This document shows, in pieces, positions 20,650-32,289 of a stretch of 64,000 nt of DNA (position 1 is its first letter; every line of letters begins with the position of its first letter). The DNA is from Isoetes taiwanensis. Lineage: Eukaryota; Streptophyta; Lycopodiopsida; Isoetales; Isoetaceae. Where the stretch lies: positions 2,230,001 through 2,294,000 of the forward strand of contig JAJEKV010000034.1 in assembly GCA_021234155.1 (NCBI GenBank), read 5' to 3'. Both the position numbers and the translations under genes were made by a program. Below the pieces are notes generated by a model that did not search any database, had not been told where the DNA came from, and was given only the letters and a program-made list of their open reading frames with translations.

Positions 20650-22852
20650 AAGGCACTGCTATAAAAAAATGATAAGAAACTACCATGTACGACCAAGTCT
20701 GCAAAGGAGCACAATAAGTAGCTACCACCTACCACCAAGTCTTGCAAAAGGATCTAACTTGCATCAATGCAAAAGAAGCTTCCATTAATTCAAATAACAT
20801 GTATGCTATTCACACTTAGTATCAAATAAAGATTGAGGCAAGAAAACTATTAATGATTGGATCAAAAGACACAAAATCATTTCCTAAATAGATCTGCGCT
20901 AATATGATTGGAAGCCACAAAAACCGTTCTAGAAATTCGTACCTAGAATAACAGCTTTAGAATTCAAGCTGATGAAGAATTGCAAGCTTCAATATTTGTG
21001 TGGGCACCTAGAAACAAGTAAGCAAGAATAACAGGGTTAGATACAAGATTCTCCTCAACAAGGGCTATCCATGCTCTCTATGGCGATTCATAAAAATAAT
21101 GCATAATGCATTAAAAGAAAGATTATAGAAGGAAAAATGAATAACATAAATAATCCTAATGAATTTTAGGCTGATTGATTAAGGGGTAAAGTAATGAGGA
21201 TCTAAAGCAAACAGCTTGATAAAATTTCATGCCTATGGAAGAAAAATGATGTTGATACCAAATTATTTCTCTTCAATCTTTAAAATTACAAGCCGGTGAA
21301 GAATTAAAGCCTTTAGAATTTGTGCAGGCATCTAAGAAACGAGTAAAGCAACATGGTTAGACAAGATATAAATTCAAGAACTGCACATGCAAGAAAATTG
21401 TAAGCCCTCCATTTGGAAAGACGTTTTCATTCTACACTGATATTGCAAGCCCTCTCCATTTGCAAATAGGTATCTTGTGAAAAACTACGGTTGAGGACAA
21501 AATAGACATTCTTGAAGCTTAAAGATAAACATTTGTCAATGGCACTAGTATGGTAAGAGGCGAATCGAGCTCAAATCCAATAATAGGTGTAGAAATCTAG
21601 GCGAATGGAACCAGTCTTGCCATAGTCTTCTTGGCGAGTCCAACCTCCGCGGGAACCTCCACCGTCGAAAGGTTGGCGAAAAATTAAATAAAAAAAGAAT
21701 TAACCATTCGTATCCACTTTTCAAAAAACCCCTAGATATAGCATCTTTGTGAAGATTCGCCCCTTAAGGGAAACCCTGATCTATGTGAGACTCCAATTGA
21801 CACAAAGCAGATGAGTCGATAAAGAGATTCGGCTCGGGGGAGGGGGGGGGAGGGCTTCAAACTAGTAAATGAATCTTGAGAAATATAGTAGCTTGATTTA
21901 TTTCGAGTCCAAGTAGAATATACATAGGACATGATCCATAAATTACCACAAAGGATGTATGCCTAAAGTATGAAGCAAAGTAAATGAAAGGCAACAAAGC
22001 AAACCTAAAAAATCACTCCAGAAATGAAATTCAACTTACGAGTTAATAAGAACATAAATCTGTAACCTTATATGCAAAGGATTTCTCCATTTAAAAAAAA
22101 AAAAAAATGAAACCAAACGCTTCTTCTTAAAAGTTAAAATTGCCCTCATATCGATGACTAGAAGTTAAGGAAGGAGGCATTTCCCTTGATTTGAACAATG
22201 AAATCTCCCATTCCGAAGACTTGCTCCCAGCAGATGCAAAATGCATAACCCATCCATGTATATGCCTGTATTATGTATGGATGCATGTTTTTATTAAATC
22301 TGGGCCATTAGATGTGAACATATTCCATGGGATATACCAAGGCAGGGGATTCGGGCCCCTTATCAAAGTGTCTGAGGGGGTGAAACGCTTATGTGGCTCT
22401 ATTTTTCAGGGTCAACAAAACCTTAGAAGTGGAACAAATACATGGTAGACTTTCAAAACACAAGTATGCCTCCTTGTACTACAATGGCTTCTTGCTAACA
22501 CCCAGCCTTGCCTGCACATGAGAAGATGCAGCATATATTGGACTAATTTACAGCTGTGCTCCACACATAGGCTGTGATTTCAATCGCAAAGAAGGGCATG
22601 CACCTATGCTCAAAATGAAACCCTGGATGCGGATGCATACAAAATAAAATGCGTTGATAAGGATCAACAGACTAAAGTAATCAGAAGCCTGAGCTATATT
22701 CTCGTGGAAAACTTGGATTATTCCACAATCCATTTCCTCCATAGCCCAAATCTTTAATCCAATTTTATGCTTAAGACTAAGCGAGAGAGAGAAAAAAAAA
22801 ACCCCTACAATCCGCACTTTTATGATACGAAGCAGAAAAAAATCTTCTCTTT
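20650..22852. other. AT-rich region without a gene; diverged duplication
   Basis: No supported gene. A stretch near 20945-21050 ('agctttagaattcaagctgatgaagaatt ... gtgtgggcacctagaaac', shortened) recurs near 21275-21370 with substitutions, a direct repeat offset by about 330 bp. Homopolymers occur at 21835-21855 (G) and 22093-22106 (A). Confidence 0.5.
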
Positions 22853-23440
22853 CTTTTTTTTTTTTTTTTTTTGAAGAACGTGTTTTACTTCATATTATAC
22901 ACTCAAAATATTACAAAGTACTTCCAGAAGTAAGAAATGTCCCTAAAGCATCAATCACTTTTAGATGATCACTCCATATTGGAATTTTAATACGATCAGG
23001 CCAATTGGAGATCTGAAAGCAATTATACAACTTCTTACGAATTTCTTGAAGCACCACCTGAGAAGAAATACGCTTATCATAAAAGACCTTTCTTCGCCTT
23101 CGCTTCTATACACTCCATATTAGCCAAGACTTTGCCATGTGAAATGCAATCCTTTTAGAAGCGAGTCCAATCGATTTGGATAAATACCCAAAAGAAAGTG
23201 CCGACTATCCAAAGATACTCAAAAAAAGAGAATGCGGCCGGGACCTAAGACTACTCACTCACGCACACAAATATAAACAAAGTGCTCCAATGTTTCAATG
23301 CACTGCTCACACATTGGGCAAAGTGGGCTTACTCCCGGCTTAAAGCGATGAACCATCTGATTAACTCTCAATGAGCGATGAATCACCTGCCAAAGTAGAA
23401 CATTTACCTTTGGAGGATTATATTTAGCAGGATCCTATAG
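22853..23440 (-). mobile_element. 5'-truncated LINE tail with zinc-binding RT domain
   Basis: On the minus strand 23435-23270 reads KVNVLLWQVIHRSLRVNQ, then GVSPLCPMCEQCIETLEHF and a final YIC. This is the Cys/His-rich zf-RVT domain found downstream of reverse transcriptase in plant L1-type LINEs. Degenerate 3' sequence follows, and the copy ends in a poly(T) run at 22853-22873, which is the poly(A) tail of a minus-strand element. Everything 5' of the zinc-binding domain is missing, as usual for incompletely copied LINEs. Reading frames are interrupted, and no target-site duplication could be defined. Confidence 0.6.
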
Positions 23441-24434
23441 CAGCTAAGGTTACTAGTTTATTTATTGTCTGAAGGCAAGACGCACCTTCGCCTTTGACCT
23501 TCGTAGCATATCTTGATTTCGGAAAAGGAGTGGACTCCATCTTTTGCGTTTGCAATACAGGTGGTCCTTGCCATCGCCCTTCTGCCAGGAAGCCGGGATC
23601 ACTCTTCAAATGAAGATAAGGTGTAGATAACGTCCTGGACTTGGGTGTTACTTCAAAAAAAAAAAAAAAAAATCGGGCCATCAAAATGGCTCGAGCGTGC
23701 ATGTAACACTGCCCTGAGAATTTTAGGCCATAGATTGATCTGAACCGTTGGATCACTATAAACTTGAGGGGCAGTGTGTTAAGAATAGCAATGTTTCTCC
23801 CCAGATTTCCTGCGCCACATGGTTTCCTTCCAAATCCGTCCATCTCCAAAAACGCCATAAAAAATGAAACAAAAAACAAACCTAACCTTAAACCCCTGCC
23901 CATGACCGGAACCACCCTATTTTTATGTATTCCTATACGAATGCCCACCCCACACCATTGGAAATCATCCTAACATATACAAGAAATTTATCGCGGCGGC
24001 CTTGACCGCCGCGAACATTTCTCTTCGCCAACTCATTCATGCCCGGGAAATTTGTGTAATTTTGAAATGGTGCAAAAGTTTTTAAAATGTGATAGATGAT
24101 GTTTCTATAATAATATGAAAGGCATTGCATGAGTAGTCTAACTATGGGGTATCCAAGCTAAGAGCTTGCATGTGAAATCCAAAACACAACTTGCACTCGG
24201 ACTTCAACGCTTGCTCCATTCCAGTTGAGGATGAGCCGGCTGGGTATTTTCTTGTCTTCTGTTCGCTCTATCCCTTCTCCTTCGCCATAACTCGCCGCTG
24301 TTGCGAGCCCCTTTTCTCCACAACGATCGCTTAGCACGTAGATTTTTTTCAAAAGGCCCTTGTACTCGCCCCCTTTGCATCCGAGCCTTTACTTTGCCTG
24401 TTAAAAATTAGCCTCTTCCCTATCTCGTCCAGAC
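23441..24434. other. intergenic, with a 41-nt perfect-stem hairpin
   Basis: No gene is supported. Bases 23982-24022 form a hairpin: TCGCGGCGG pairs with CCGCCGCGA around CCTTGA, and flanking AGAAAT pairs with ATTTCT. A related sequence in the opposite orientation occurs at about 40130-40190. A 19-base A run lies at 23655-23673. Confidence 0.5.
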
Positions 24435-24680
24435 TGTGAAGACAGGAATCAAACAGGAGAAAGATGGAGAATCAACTAGGAGTCGATTATCATTGATGAA
24501 AATGAACTGAATACAACGAGGAGATCTGAGATCTCTTAAATAAGAGTAAGCATGCTGGGAAAAGAAAAAACAATAATCTAGGCATGATTTATGCCATGAG
24601 AAAGGTCGGTTACCAAAGTAACCGTTGCACCGTTTGCATGGTGCATGGCCAACTCCCAGTTACGACATCACGTCTTGACA
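24435..24680 (-). repeat. 3' LTR of copia element 1
   Basis: 246 bp. On the minus strand it starts TGTCAAGACG and ends GTCTTCACA. It is identical to the 5' LTR except for T/G at about 24483 and G/A at about 24558 (plus strand). A short purine-rich stretch (AAGCAGGAGTG) lies immediately upstream, as expected for the plus-strand primer. Confidence 0.93.
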
Positions 24681-27600
24681 CTCCTGCTTGATGGAGTGAG
24701 CTGGGGTGATGGCTTATCTTCAGTCTCCTGCTTAAGCTGCGCCCTAGGAACAATGTTCAGAGAGGATCTGTGCTGCTCAAATTTCAGCCAGGGAAGTGGC
24801 TTTGTGAGAATATCAGCAAGCATGTAGGAAGAAGAACAATGTGGAAGAATCAGGGATCCAGCTGCGATTTTCTCCCTCAAATAATGAAATCGAGTCTGAA
24901 TGTGCTTAGCCTTGGCATGAAATTTGGCATCTTTGCTGTGCGCAATGGCACTTTGATTGTCGCAGTAGATGATCAGAGGCAGCTCCTGCTTAAGTTGAAG
25001 ATCGTGAACAACTTTGAGCAGCCATTCAGCTTCCTTAGCTGCCTCACAGGCAGCGATGTATTCCGCCTCAGAGGTGGATACTGCAGTAACAGATTGCTTC
25101 TTGCTGCTCCATGTGACAGCTCCATTATAGAACAGAAAACAATAGCCTGAGGTGGACCTTGAATCGTCCAAGCTGCCAGCATAATCAGCATCATAATAAC
25201 CATGGAAAGAAGAGATGGAGCTGGAAGAAGATGGTCCATAATGAAGTGCAAAGTGACTGGTGGTCTTGAGATACTGCAGCACTTGCTTGAGTGCTTGCCA
25301 ATGAGTGAGACTAGGTGCTGCAAGGTAGCTGCTAAACTTGCTGAGCTGACAGCGAATGCCAAATCAGGGCGGGTAGACACCATAAGGTAATTTAGACAAC
25401 CAATAGCACTGCGATATGGGATGGTGTTCATTAGCGCAAGATCATGCTCAGAGGGTGGAATGGATGCAGCTATAAGTTGAAGGCCAGGGTTCATGGGATG
25501 AGTGTGCCATTGCATTCAAGCAACCCAAATTGATGGAGGACTTCTAAGGCATAACGTTCCTGATCAAGCCACAAGGAACGAGTAGCGCGGTCGCGTGTGA
25601 TCCGAAGGCCAAGACAACTGCGAATGTCACCAAAATCAGTCATGGCAAAAGAAGCAGTAAGAGAATTCTTGACAGTAAGCACAAAAGAAAGATCATTGGC
25701 GACCAGAATGGTATCATCAATATACAATCCGAGGACCACAAAAGTTTGATGATGACGCTTGATGTAGAGATTGCAATTAGCAGTGCCTCTGCAAAAACCA
25801 GTGTCAATCAGAAACTGATCCATTTTGGCGTACCAAGATCGTGGGGCCTGTTTAAGCTCGTAGAGAGCCTTGTGCAGTTTGCAGACCAAGGATTCTTGTC
25901 CAGAAACTTTGTAGCCTTCAGGCTGCTCTAAGTACACCTCCTCATGGAGATCCCCATAAAGAAAGGCTGACTGTACGTCCATTTGATGGACTTCATAATC
26001 ATTTGCTGCTGCCAAAGCTAGAAGAATGCGAATGGAAGCCATTTTGACCACTGGGGAAAAAGTATCAAAGAAATCCAGCCCTGGAATTTGACAGAAGCCA
26101 CGAGCCACAAGTCTAGCCTTGAATTTGTCCAAGTCTTCATCAGCAGTGAGCTTGACCCTATAGATCCATTTGGAACCAATGGCACGGCGACCAGCAGGTA
26201 ATGGGACCAGCGTCCAAGTGGAATTGCGCTGAAGTGCTTGCATTTCTTGGTCCATGGCAGTTCTCCAGGCTGAGGCATGCAGATGAGAACAAGCTTCTTG
26301 AAAGGTCTGAGGAGTGGAGATATCCTGATGAGTCATGGCAGCTTGGTGATAGGCCAAAGCTCGAGGTGTTGGCTTCCATGTTCGTGAGGAATGGCGGGTG
26401 GTTGGAGGAGGTTCAGGAGCAGCCTGAGTCGGTTCTGCTGCTGGCTGTGGTGGAGAATCGAGAGGTACAGCGGTGAGTTCATCAGCTGGGAGGTCAGGTA
26501 AGGCGAGCACTTTGGATGGGGAAGAGGAAGGAGGTAAGGAATAACCCAGATGTCCTTCATCAAATACAACGTCCCGACTATAGAAGAAGGTGGAGCTGAG
26601 AGGTTTAAACAGTTTGTAGCCCTTTTTGGTGTCGGAGTAGCCAACGAAAATGCATTGAGTGCTGCGAGGATGGAAAGAGATTTTGGGCTTGGGAAGGACT
26701 TGAAGAGCATGGGCCCAACATCCAAAAGTACGCAGGTGACTTACATCTGGTCGAGACCCTGTCCAAAGCTCAAAAGGTGTTTTGGCAGCATGTTGGGGAA
26801 CAAGACGATTTCTGATGTATGCAGCAGTATGGATGGCTTCAGCCCAAAACGTAAGTGGAAGATTGGCATCAATCAAAAGACATCTAGCAGAATCCTTTAA
26901 GGTGCGGTTCATACGCTCAGCCAGACTATTTTGTTGAGGAGCACCTGCGATGGTTGAGCGATGAAGAATGCCATGGTCTTGGCAAAAGGAGGCAAATTGC
27001 TTGGAGAAATATTCCCCGCCATTATCTGTCATGAGACATTGAATTGGACGGCCAAGCCGAGTCTGCACAAGGTTATGGAATTGCTGAAAAGCTGAAAGAG
27101 TATCAGATTTCCTTTTGTGAAAATAAACAGTAACAAAGCGTGAGAAGTCGTCAATAAAAGTAGCAAAGTAGAGAGAACCAGCAAAGGTAGCAGGATGATA
27201 TCCAGAAAGATCTGAGTGGGTGCGTTCTCCAGGAGCTGTGGCTCTATTGTCAGAGGATGGAAAAGGAGATCGATGCAATTTGCCAAGTAAGCAGGGTTCA
27301 CAAGGATTTGGAATGGTCAAAGAATGGGGTAGGCCATCAACAGATTTGGATGCAAGGGTATGACGAATGCTTGTTGCTCCTGCATGCCCCAACCTTCGAT
27401 GCCATACCTTATCCGAAGAAGTGCTGATGGTGTGGAGAGCCAGTGTGGCATCCATTGCCTGCAACCTGTACAAGTTTCCCTGGCGTGTTCCTGTAGCCAA
27501 AACTTGACCAGTGGCAGCATCTAGAATTATAGCTTTATTGGACATAAAATTCACGGCAAGACCTAAGTTTGTTAGCTGAGCAATGCAAAGGAGATTATGG

Positions 27601-27806
27601 CTCAAACCTGGTACCAGTAGCACATTAGAAATGATTCGTGAGTGATCTGGTGCTAGAGCAATGCGAACTTTCCCAATTTCGGAAGCAATAAGTTGCCCGC
27701 CATTGCTGGACGTAATGACCTGAGCTTGAGGGAGCTTATGCAGAGATATGAAGAGAGAGCTCTGGCCAGACATGTGATGAGATGCTGCTGAATCTAGCCA
27801 CCACAC
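24681..27806 (-). pseudogene. copia pol: protease, integrase, RT, RNase H (frameshifted)
   Basis: The main 771-codon frame (27806-25491) carries, in order: the protease motif DSAASHHM (residues 5-12); the zinc region WHRRLGHAG ... CEPC (about 135-172); integrase catalytic D199 (HSDLSG), D261 (MTDNGGEY) and E297 (SLAERMNRT); and reverse transcriptase with WIYRVKLTADEDL, then LYIDDTILV (about 694-702). Near 25500 the frame changes to HPMNPGLQLIAAS and STRPDLAFAVS. Near 25370 it changes again to QALKQVLQYLKTTSHF, followed by RNase H motifs DADYAGS, SEAEYIAA and YCDNQSA and the C-terminal SSYMLADILTKPLP. All domains are present and well conserved; only the frame is broken. It makes the enzymes for reverse transcription and integration. 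Confidence 0.88.
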
Positions 27807-28729
27807 TTGAGTGTTGATTGCTGATTTACTGTCATGAATGCACCTTGAATAACTGCAGGCTCAGTTTGAGTACAGTGGGCTTGCAATTTGGCTTTTGCTT
27901 CCTCTGCTTGGAGTTTCCAACACTCCACCTTAACATGGCCTTTTCTGCGACAATGCTCACACCGTGGGCGTTTGGACTGTTGAGAGGAAATTGAATCACT
28001 GGACTCTGCCTTCTTCTTGTCAGGTTTGGAACGAGTGTTGGTGAAGAGTGCAACATCATTTGTTCCCATTCCAGACTCCACCTGCCTGGCTTCTTCCTGA
28101 AGAAGTTTGCTAGTGACTCCATCCCAGGTTAAAGGTGCAGTCTGATTGGAGATTATGATCACTAGATGTTCATAGGATGGTGGCAGGCTTGACAACAGCA
28201 CCAAACAATTTTTTCATTGAGAACAAGACATGCAGGTCTTGTAATTTGGGATTCTGGCACAGTCTTGACACCGATTTGAATGCTTGGCATTGTCAATTTG
28301 ATCCATTAAAGCCCGCATTCTATTAATATGATCGCTGAGGGATGTTCCCGCTTCAAACTTGAGTGCATGCAGCTTCTTTCTCAGAAGAACTTGGGCTGCC
28401 ATGGATTTGTCTTCACACATTCTGACCAATTTCATCCAGCACTCTTGAGCACTTTCTGAAATTTGGATGCGTGTGAGAATAGATGAGTGGATGCATCCAA
28501 CCAATATGGCATGCGCTCTAGAGTCTTTCTCTGCCCATTTGAGCGGAGCAGTTTCATTAGCACCAGGACCAGGCTTAGGCTCAGATCCATCGACAAACTT
28601 CCACAGACCTGCAGCTGAGAGATACATTTTGATGCAATACTTCCAGATGTGAAAGTTCTCACCATTGAATCTTTCAATACTGAAGCGCTCCAATCCCTTG
28701 ATCCATGCCTTCGGTAGATTGGACTGCAA
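27794..28729 (-). pseudogene. copia gag with one in-frame TGA
   Basis: The frame starts with MQSNLPKAWIKGLERFSIER at 28729. It has the gag features IWKYCIKMYLSAAGLW, HAILVGCIHSSILTRI and LSDHINRMRALMDQI, and stops at a TGA (28216-28214). The same frame continues straight on with VLLSSLPPSYEHLVI, a basic region, and the zinc knuckle CEHCRRKGHVKVEC (CX2CX4HX4C), ending at 27794. Protease begins in the -1 frame relative to gag, with a 13-nt overlap. The roughly 20 codons before the TGA (KHSNRCQDCARIPNYKT) do not look like gag and may be a small insertion. Gag packages the element RNA into particles. Confidence 0.85.
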
Positions 28730-28800
28730 CGGAAGGATTGACTTGATCCATTTTTTCTTCTCTTGTTCCCGGTACTCTCACTTAAGACACAGAGAGAGAC

Positions 28801-28813
28801 GGCTCGGATACCA
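28801..28813 (-). promoter_or_regulatory. primer-binding site, tRNA-iMet type
   Basis: Directly after the 5' LTR end (CTTCACA) the minus strand reads TGGTATCCGAGCC. This matches the plant copia consensus TGGTATCAGAGC, complementary to the 3' end of initiator tRNA-Met, except for one base. It would prime minus-strand DNA synthesis. Confidence 0.9.
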
Positions 28814-29059
28814 TGTGAAGACAGGAATCAAACAGGAGAAAGATGGAGAATCAACTAGGAGGCGATTATCATTGATGAAAATGAACTGAATACAACGAGG
28901 AGATCTGAGATCTCTTAAATAAGAGTAAGCATGCTGAGAAAAGAAAAAACAATAATCTAGGCATGATTTATGCCATGAGAAAGGTCGGTTACCAAAGTAA
29001 CCGTTGCACCGTTTGCATGGTGCATGGCCAACTCCCAGTTACGACATCACGTCTTGACA
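28814..29059 (-). repeat. 5' LTR of copia element 1
   Basis: 246 bp, near-identical partner of the LTR at 24435-24680, and expected to contain the element's promoter. The outer flank is the CAGAC target duplication at 29060-29064. Confidence 0.93.
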
Positions 29060-29064
29060 CAGAC

Positions 29065-29857
29065 TTCTCATAGACAGATTATCCTTGTTTTATTGTTTTT
29101 GGCCGGTTTGGCTGTTCTATTTTTCTGGGTTTCAGTTGGCATTCTGGGTTTCAATTGGCAACGTGCCCAACATATAGTGGATTTGTTTTGAAGCTTTTGG
29201 CTTGGCTTGCTAATCGGATTGAAACAAAAATTTCGATATGTCGTACTCGTTCTACAGCTAACGCACCCAAATCAAATACGACCTTGGATTGTTGCGAGGA
29301 GCTCCCTGACCGGAACCCAAATGCGCTCAAGCACTAAAGAAGACGCTACCAGACCTATCGGACCTCCAGAAACACCTGTTTTCCTGCTTAAGAAGCCCCT
29401 GCTCTGATTTAGCTATGGCGATGGAGATGGGTTTAATGGGCCGGGTATTTTTGTCTGTTTCAAATCTACTGCAATGAGAAAAGGCAGGGGGGGTGGATCT
29501 ATGACGCCATGGCTCTCAATTTAGGCAGATTTTGCTTTGTTCTATCTATTCATACTGCTTAGATTTACTCCGGCGGCCCCAGACAAAGTTGATCAGAGAA
29601 AAATGCGAGTTAGACAGGGCGGATTAAAGGGGATTAAGCCTCTTATTTAATACCAAGTTGAGCTTGTGCCGTTTTCGTGCTCTGTTTCCCTGCTCTGACG
29701 ATGGCGGGGCAAGCGCCATGGCAAGCAAGAACTCAGACACCATGGTGAGAGCTCGACACATCAGGCAATAATTTTTTTTTTCAGAAAGGCCTTTTTCTCC
29801 CTATTTCTTGGATTTTTTTTAATGTCTATTTTTTCCTCAGAAACTTACAAACTTTAA
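29065..29857. other. no gene recognised
   Basis: Host flank of copia element 1. A short repeat 'ttctgggtttca(g/a)ttggca' occurs twice near 29125-29160. Open frames at 29155-29407 have no motif. Confidence 0.4.
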
Positions 29858-30493
29858 GGGTGGAATCACACCTGTGGCCGCCCAAGATTAAAAAAACGCT
29901 TCAACCAATCACAAAGCGGTGTTTCTGAAACTTGGGCGCACCTCCTATCACACCAGGGGTGCCCAAAACACAAAAATTCCTGGGCACCCGTAATTTTCCT
30001 GGCCGGGGGATACCCCCTGCCCAAGATCATGGCCATCGCCAGCTAAGTGCCAACAGTGCAGCAAGATATCGACGAGCAAAGATTAGGGTTTCTGTTTGAG
30101 CGATTCAGGATGGATTTGAGTGTTTCCTCGTCGGATTTGCTCAAAATGAAGCCAAAATCGCAAAAGATGCTTGCAGAGGAGCTAGAATAGCAAAAATCCG
30201 AGGAGAAATAATGCTAAAGTCGAAGTAGGCAATCGCAAATTCGGATTTTTCTTGCTTGCAAGCCCGTAGTGGTTGATTCAACAGCAAACAATCTAATCCG
30301 TTGAGGTTTGGAGGGATCTGAGACTAAAATCTGAACAACAAGAATGATTTTAGGGTTCATCGATTCTGGTCAAGTTTGTGATGTGGCAGTTTGATCTTAG
30401 GCACAGGTGTGATACTGATTTCTTGGGCATCTCGAAGCCCTGCCCAAGACATAAAAAGATCATGTTTGGGCGGCCGCAGGTGTGATTTCACCC
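29858..30493. mobile_element. 636-bp MITE, PIF/Harbinger (Tourist)-like
   Basis: The left end GGGTGGAATCACACCTGTGG and the reverse complement of the right end (GGGTGAAATCACACCTGCGG) form terminal inverted repeats that continue as CCGCCCAA on both sides. Each end is flanked by TAA (29855-29857 and 30494-30496), the TWA-type 3-bp duplication typical of PIF/Harbinger. The interior has no long ORF but does contain gene-like sequence ('gattagggtttctgtttgag'). Confidence 0.75.
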
Positions 30494-30496
30494 TAA

Positions 30497-31379
30497 GTGT
30501 CGTTCTCAAAATAAGCATAACAGACAAATATTCCAAAAGCATCTTCCTAGAAGAATTATATATGTTTTGATAATGCAGTCTTATTTTTTGTTTGAGGGTG
30601 TAATATTTTTTTGAGCAGCTCTACCTGTACATGAAACCTAAAGACTAAAAAACGACCTTGACGTCATTTTCTTGCCCTGCAAGCAATCTCTCTGCTTCGC
30701 CTGTTTAGAATCCGTAGTTTTTCAATTACCTTGACAATCAGATTGAGCAAAATGAACCAAAGGTTTATCAGAAGAAGGATTTGTGCAATATAGATTTGAG
30801 CTAAGAATGGAGGAAGCCTCTTGAGCAGAAAGCTATTGATGTTTTAACTGCAAATGTATATTAGGTTATGGCCAGGCGAGAGATAGATTCAACAAAAAAC
30901 TCTAGCTATGGTGGCTGAACAGATTCCCGCAATGTATCTCGGCTCACATAATAGATGCTTCCAGTCTACTTTGAAATACTCTGGCTCTATGGGCATTTTT
31001 GTGCTCAAGTATTTAAGCTTTAGGTGTAGAAGGCAGGGACAGAGGCTTTGGGTTGTGTGGTCCTCAGAAAGGTCCACAGTTGTATATAAATCTACATTTT
31101 CTCCTGTTTCCACATAGCTCAGGCAAAGGATAAAAAACGACATCCATAGTTACACCTGCAGGTACAGTCCCCGCCCATGCTGCCTTGCCGAAGATGCCTA
31201 GCTTTAGCTCCCAAAATATATCAGAAGCATTTTCCTGTGAAGCAATCCCTCTGGACCATTCCTGATGATCGAAATGTTAGATGGAGATATATCTGCAAGA
31301 ATTTCTCTTGCCTTGCAGCCAAAAGGCCTTTATAAAAGGAAGGATTTTTCAAATGTGTAGAAAGCTTTGATCTTGCAGG
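30497..31379. other. no gene recognised
   Basis: AT-rich, with open frames near 30889-31143 on both strands but no recognisable motif or splice structure. Confidence 0.4.
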
Positions 31380-31626
31380 GACTGAGGCGTTGAAATGGGT
31401 TGCTCCCCCTAATATTTCTGTAGATTTCCTGATTTCAGAAGTGTTGATGATCAAACCTGGTGAGATCAGGATAGGCCTAGACAAAATAAGTGTTGAAACA
31501 TTTGTAGCAAGAATGAAAGAGCATGATGTTACCATTGTTTCTGCAACTTTGAATCTAGGAGCCCCCTTCAATGAACTGATAGCACTTAGAGACCTAATGC
31601 CTTCATATCTGTCTGTCAATCACAGG
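31380..31626 (+). pseudogene. exon-like ORF of unknown family
   Basis: A plus-strand frame opens just after a plausible acceptor (GATCTTGCAG at about 31379) and reads TEALKWVAPPNISVDFLIS, then KPGEIRIGLDKISVETFVAR, and SATLNLGAPFNELIALRDL, up to a possible exon end near 31626. The composition is that of an ordinary folded protein domain. I do not recognise it, and no further exon is visible on either side. It is probably a stranded gene fragment. Confidence 0.3.
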
Positions 31627-32289
31627 TTGCCATTTTTTTATTACATCACTAATTCACTCTATTCTTCTGTTTTCGCTTAAAACCTCCAGTTAACTTAGCA
31701 CTTGCACTTACAGATTGCTCCAGGTATGGGTTTGACGGTAGCCATAGCCAAGCTCTGTGCTCCCACCTCTTTTTAATTCTGTGGCACTCGCATTTTTGCT
31801 AAGCTCCAACGAATCGGCAAACCTTGAGAATCGGCAAGCCTTGGGCTTCAATCCAAGGACGACCTTACCTAAATCTAACTGTAGCTCTTCTTAAAGCCTG
31901 CACAAGCCTGCACCGTTTCTCACTGTCATTTTCATTATTTTTGTTCTTTGTCCTAAGCATTTTTATTTCGTTTCTACGCCTGGAAGATCAACAAAGGGAC
32001 GAGTTTTAGCTTCAAATCGAGTTGCAAATCTTCTCTTTCTTCTATTTCGTGGCTGCAGAGCTCTTATAGACCGGATCTGCAGAGAAAATTGGGTGGAGGT
32101 GTTTCTGCAGAGAAAATTGGGTGGAGGTGTTTTTGGAAGTGACTGAACCCAAGATCTATCTAGCATGTGCAATGGCTTTCCATTTTTGGATTTTATGCAA
32201 GCTGATACAAAGCCTCATCTTGAGCAGTTACAAAGGATGTAGGGGGCATGCTCCTAAGGCATCTTAAAGTCAAGGTAACTGTTTGGTAG
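31627..32289. other. no gene; 28-bp tandem duplication at 32077-32132
   Basis: CTGCAGAGAAAATTGGGTGG... occurs at 32077-32104 and again at 32105-32132 with no difference seen. The rest is unremarkable AT-rich sequence leading into the PPR pseudogene. Confidence 0.6.

Larger units (their letters stand above)
24435..29059 (-). mobile_element. complete Ty1/copia LTR retrotransposon (young insertion)
   Basis: The element is 4625 bp long, bounded by two 246-bp LTRs that differ at only two positions, and flanked by a perfect 5-bp duplication CAGAC (24430-24434 and 29060-29064). Read on the minus strand the LTR starts TGTCAAGACG and ends CTTCACA. The order gag, protease, integrase, RT, RNase H identifies Ty1/copia (Pseudoviridae-type) organisation. 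The coding region carries one in-frame stop and frame changes at gag/protease, at about 25500 and at about 25370. So this copy may be mobilised in trans, may use recoding at some points, or may carry assembly indels. Confidence 0.92.
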
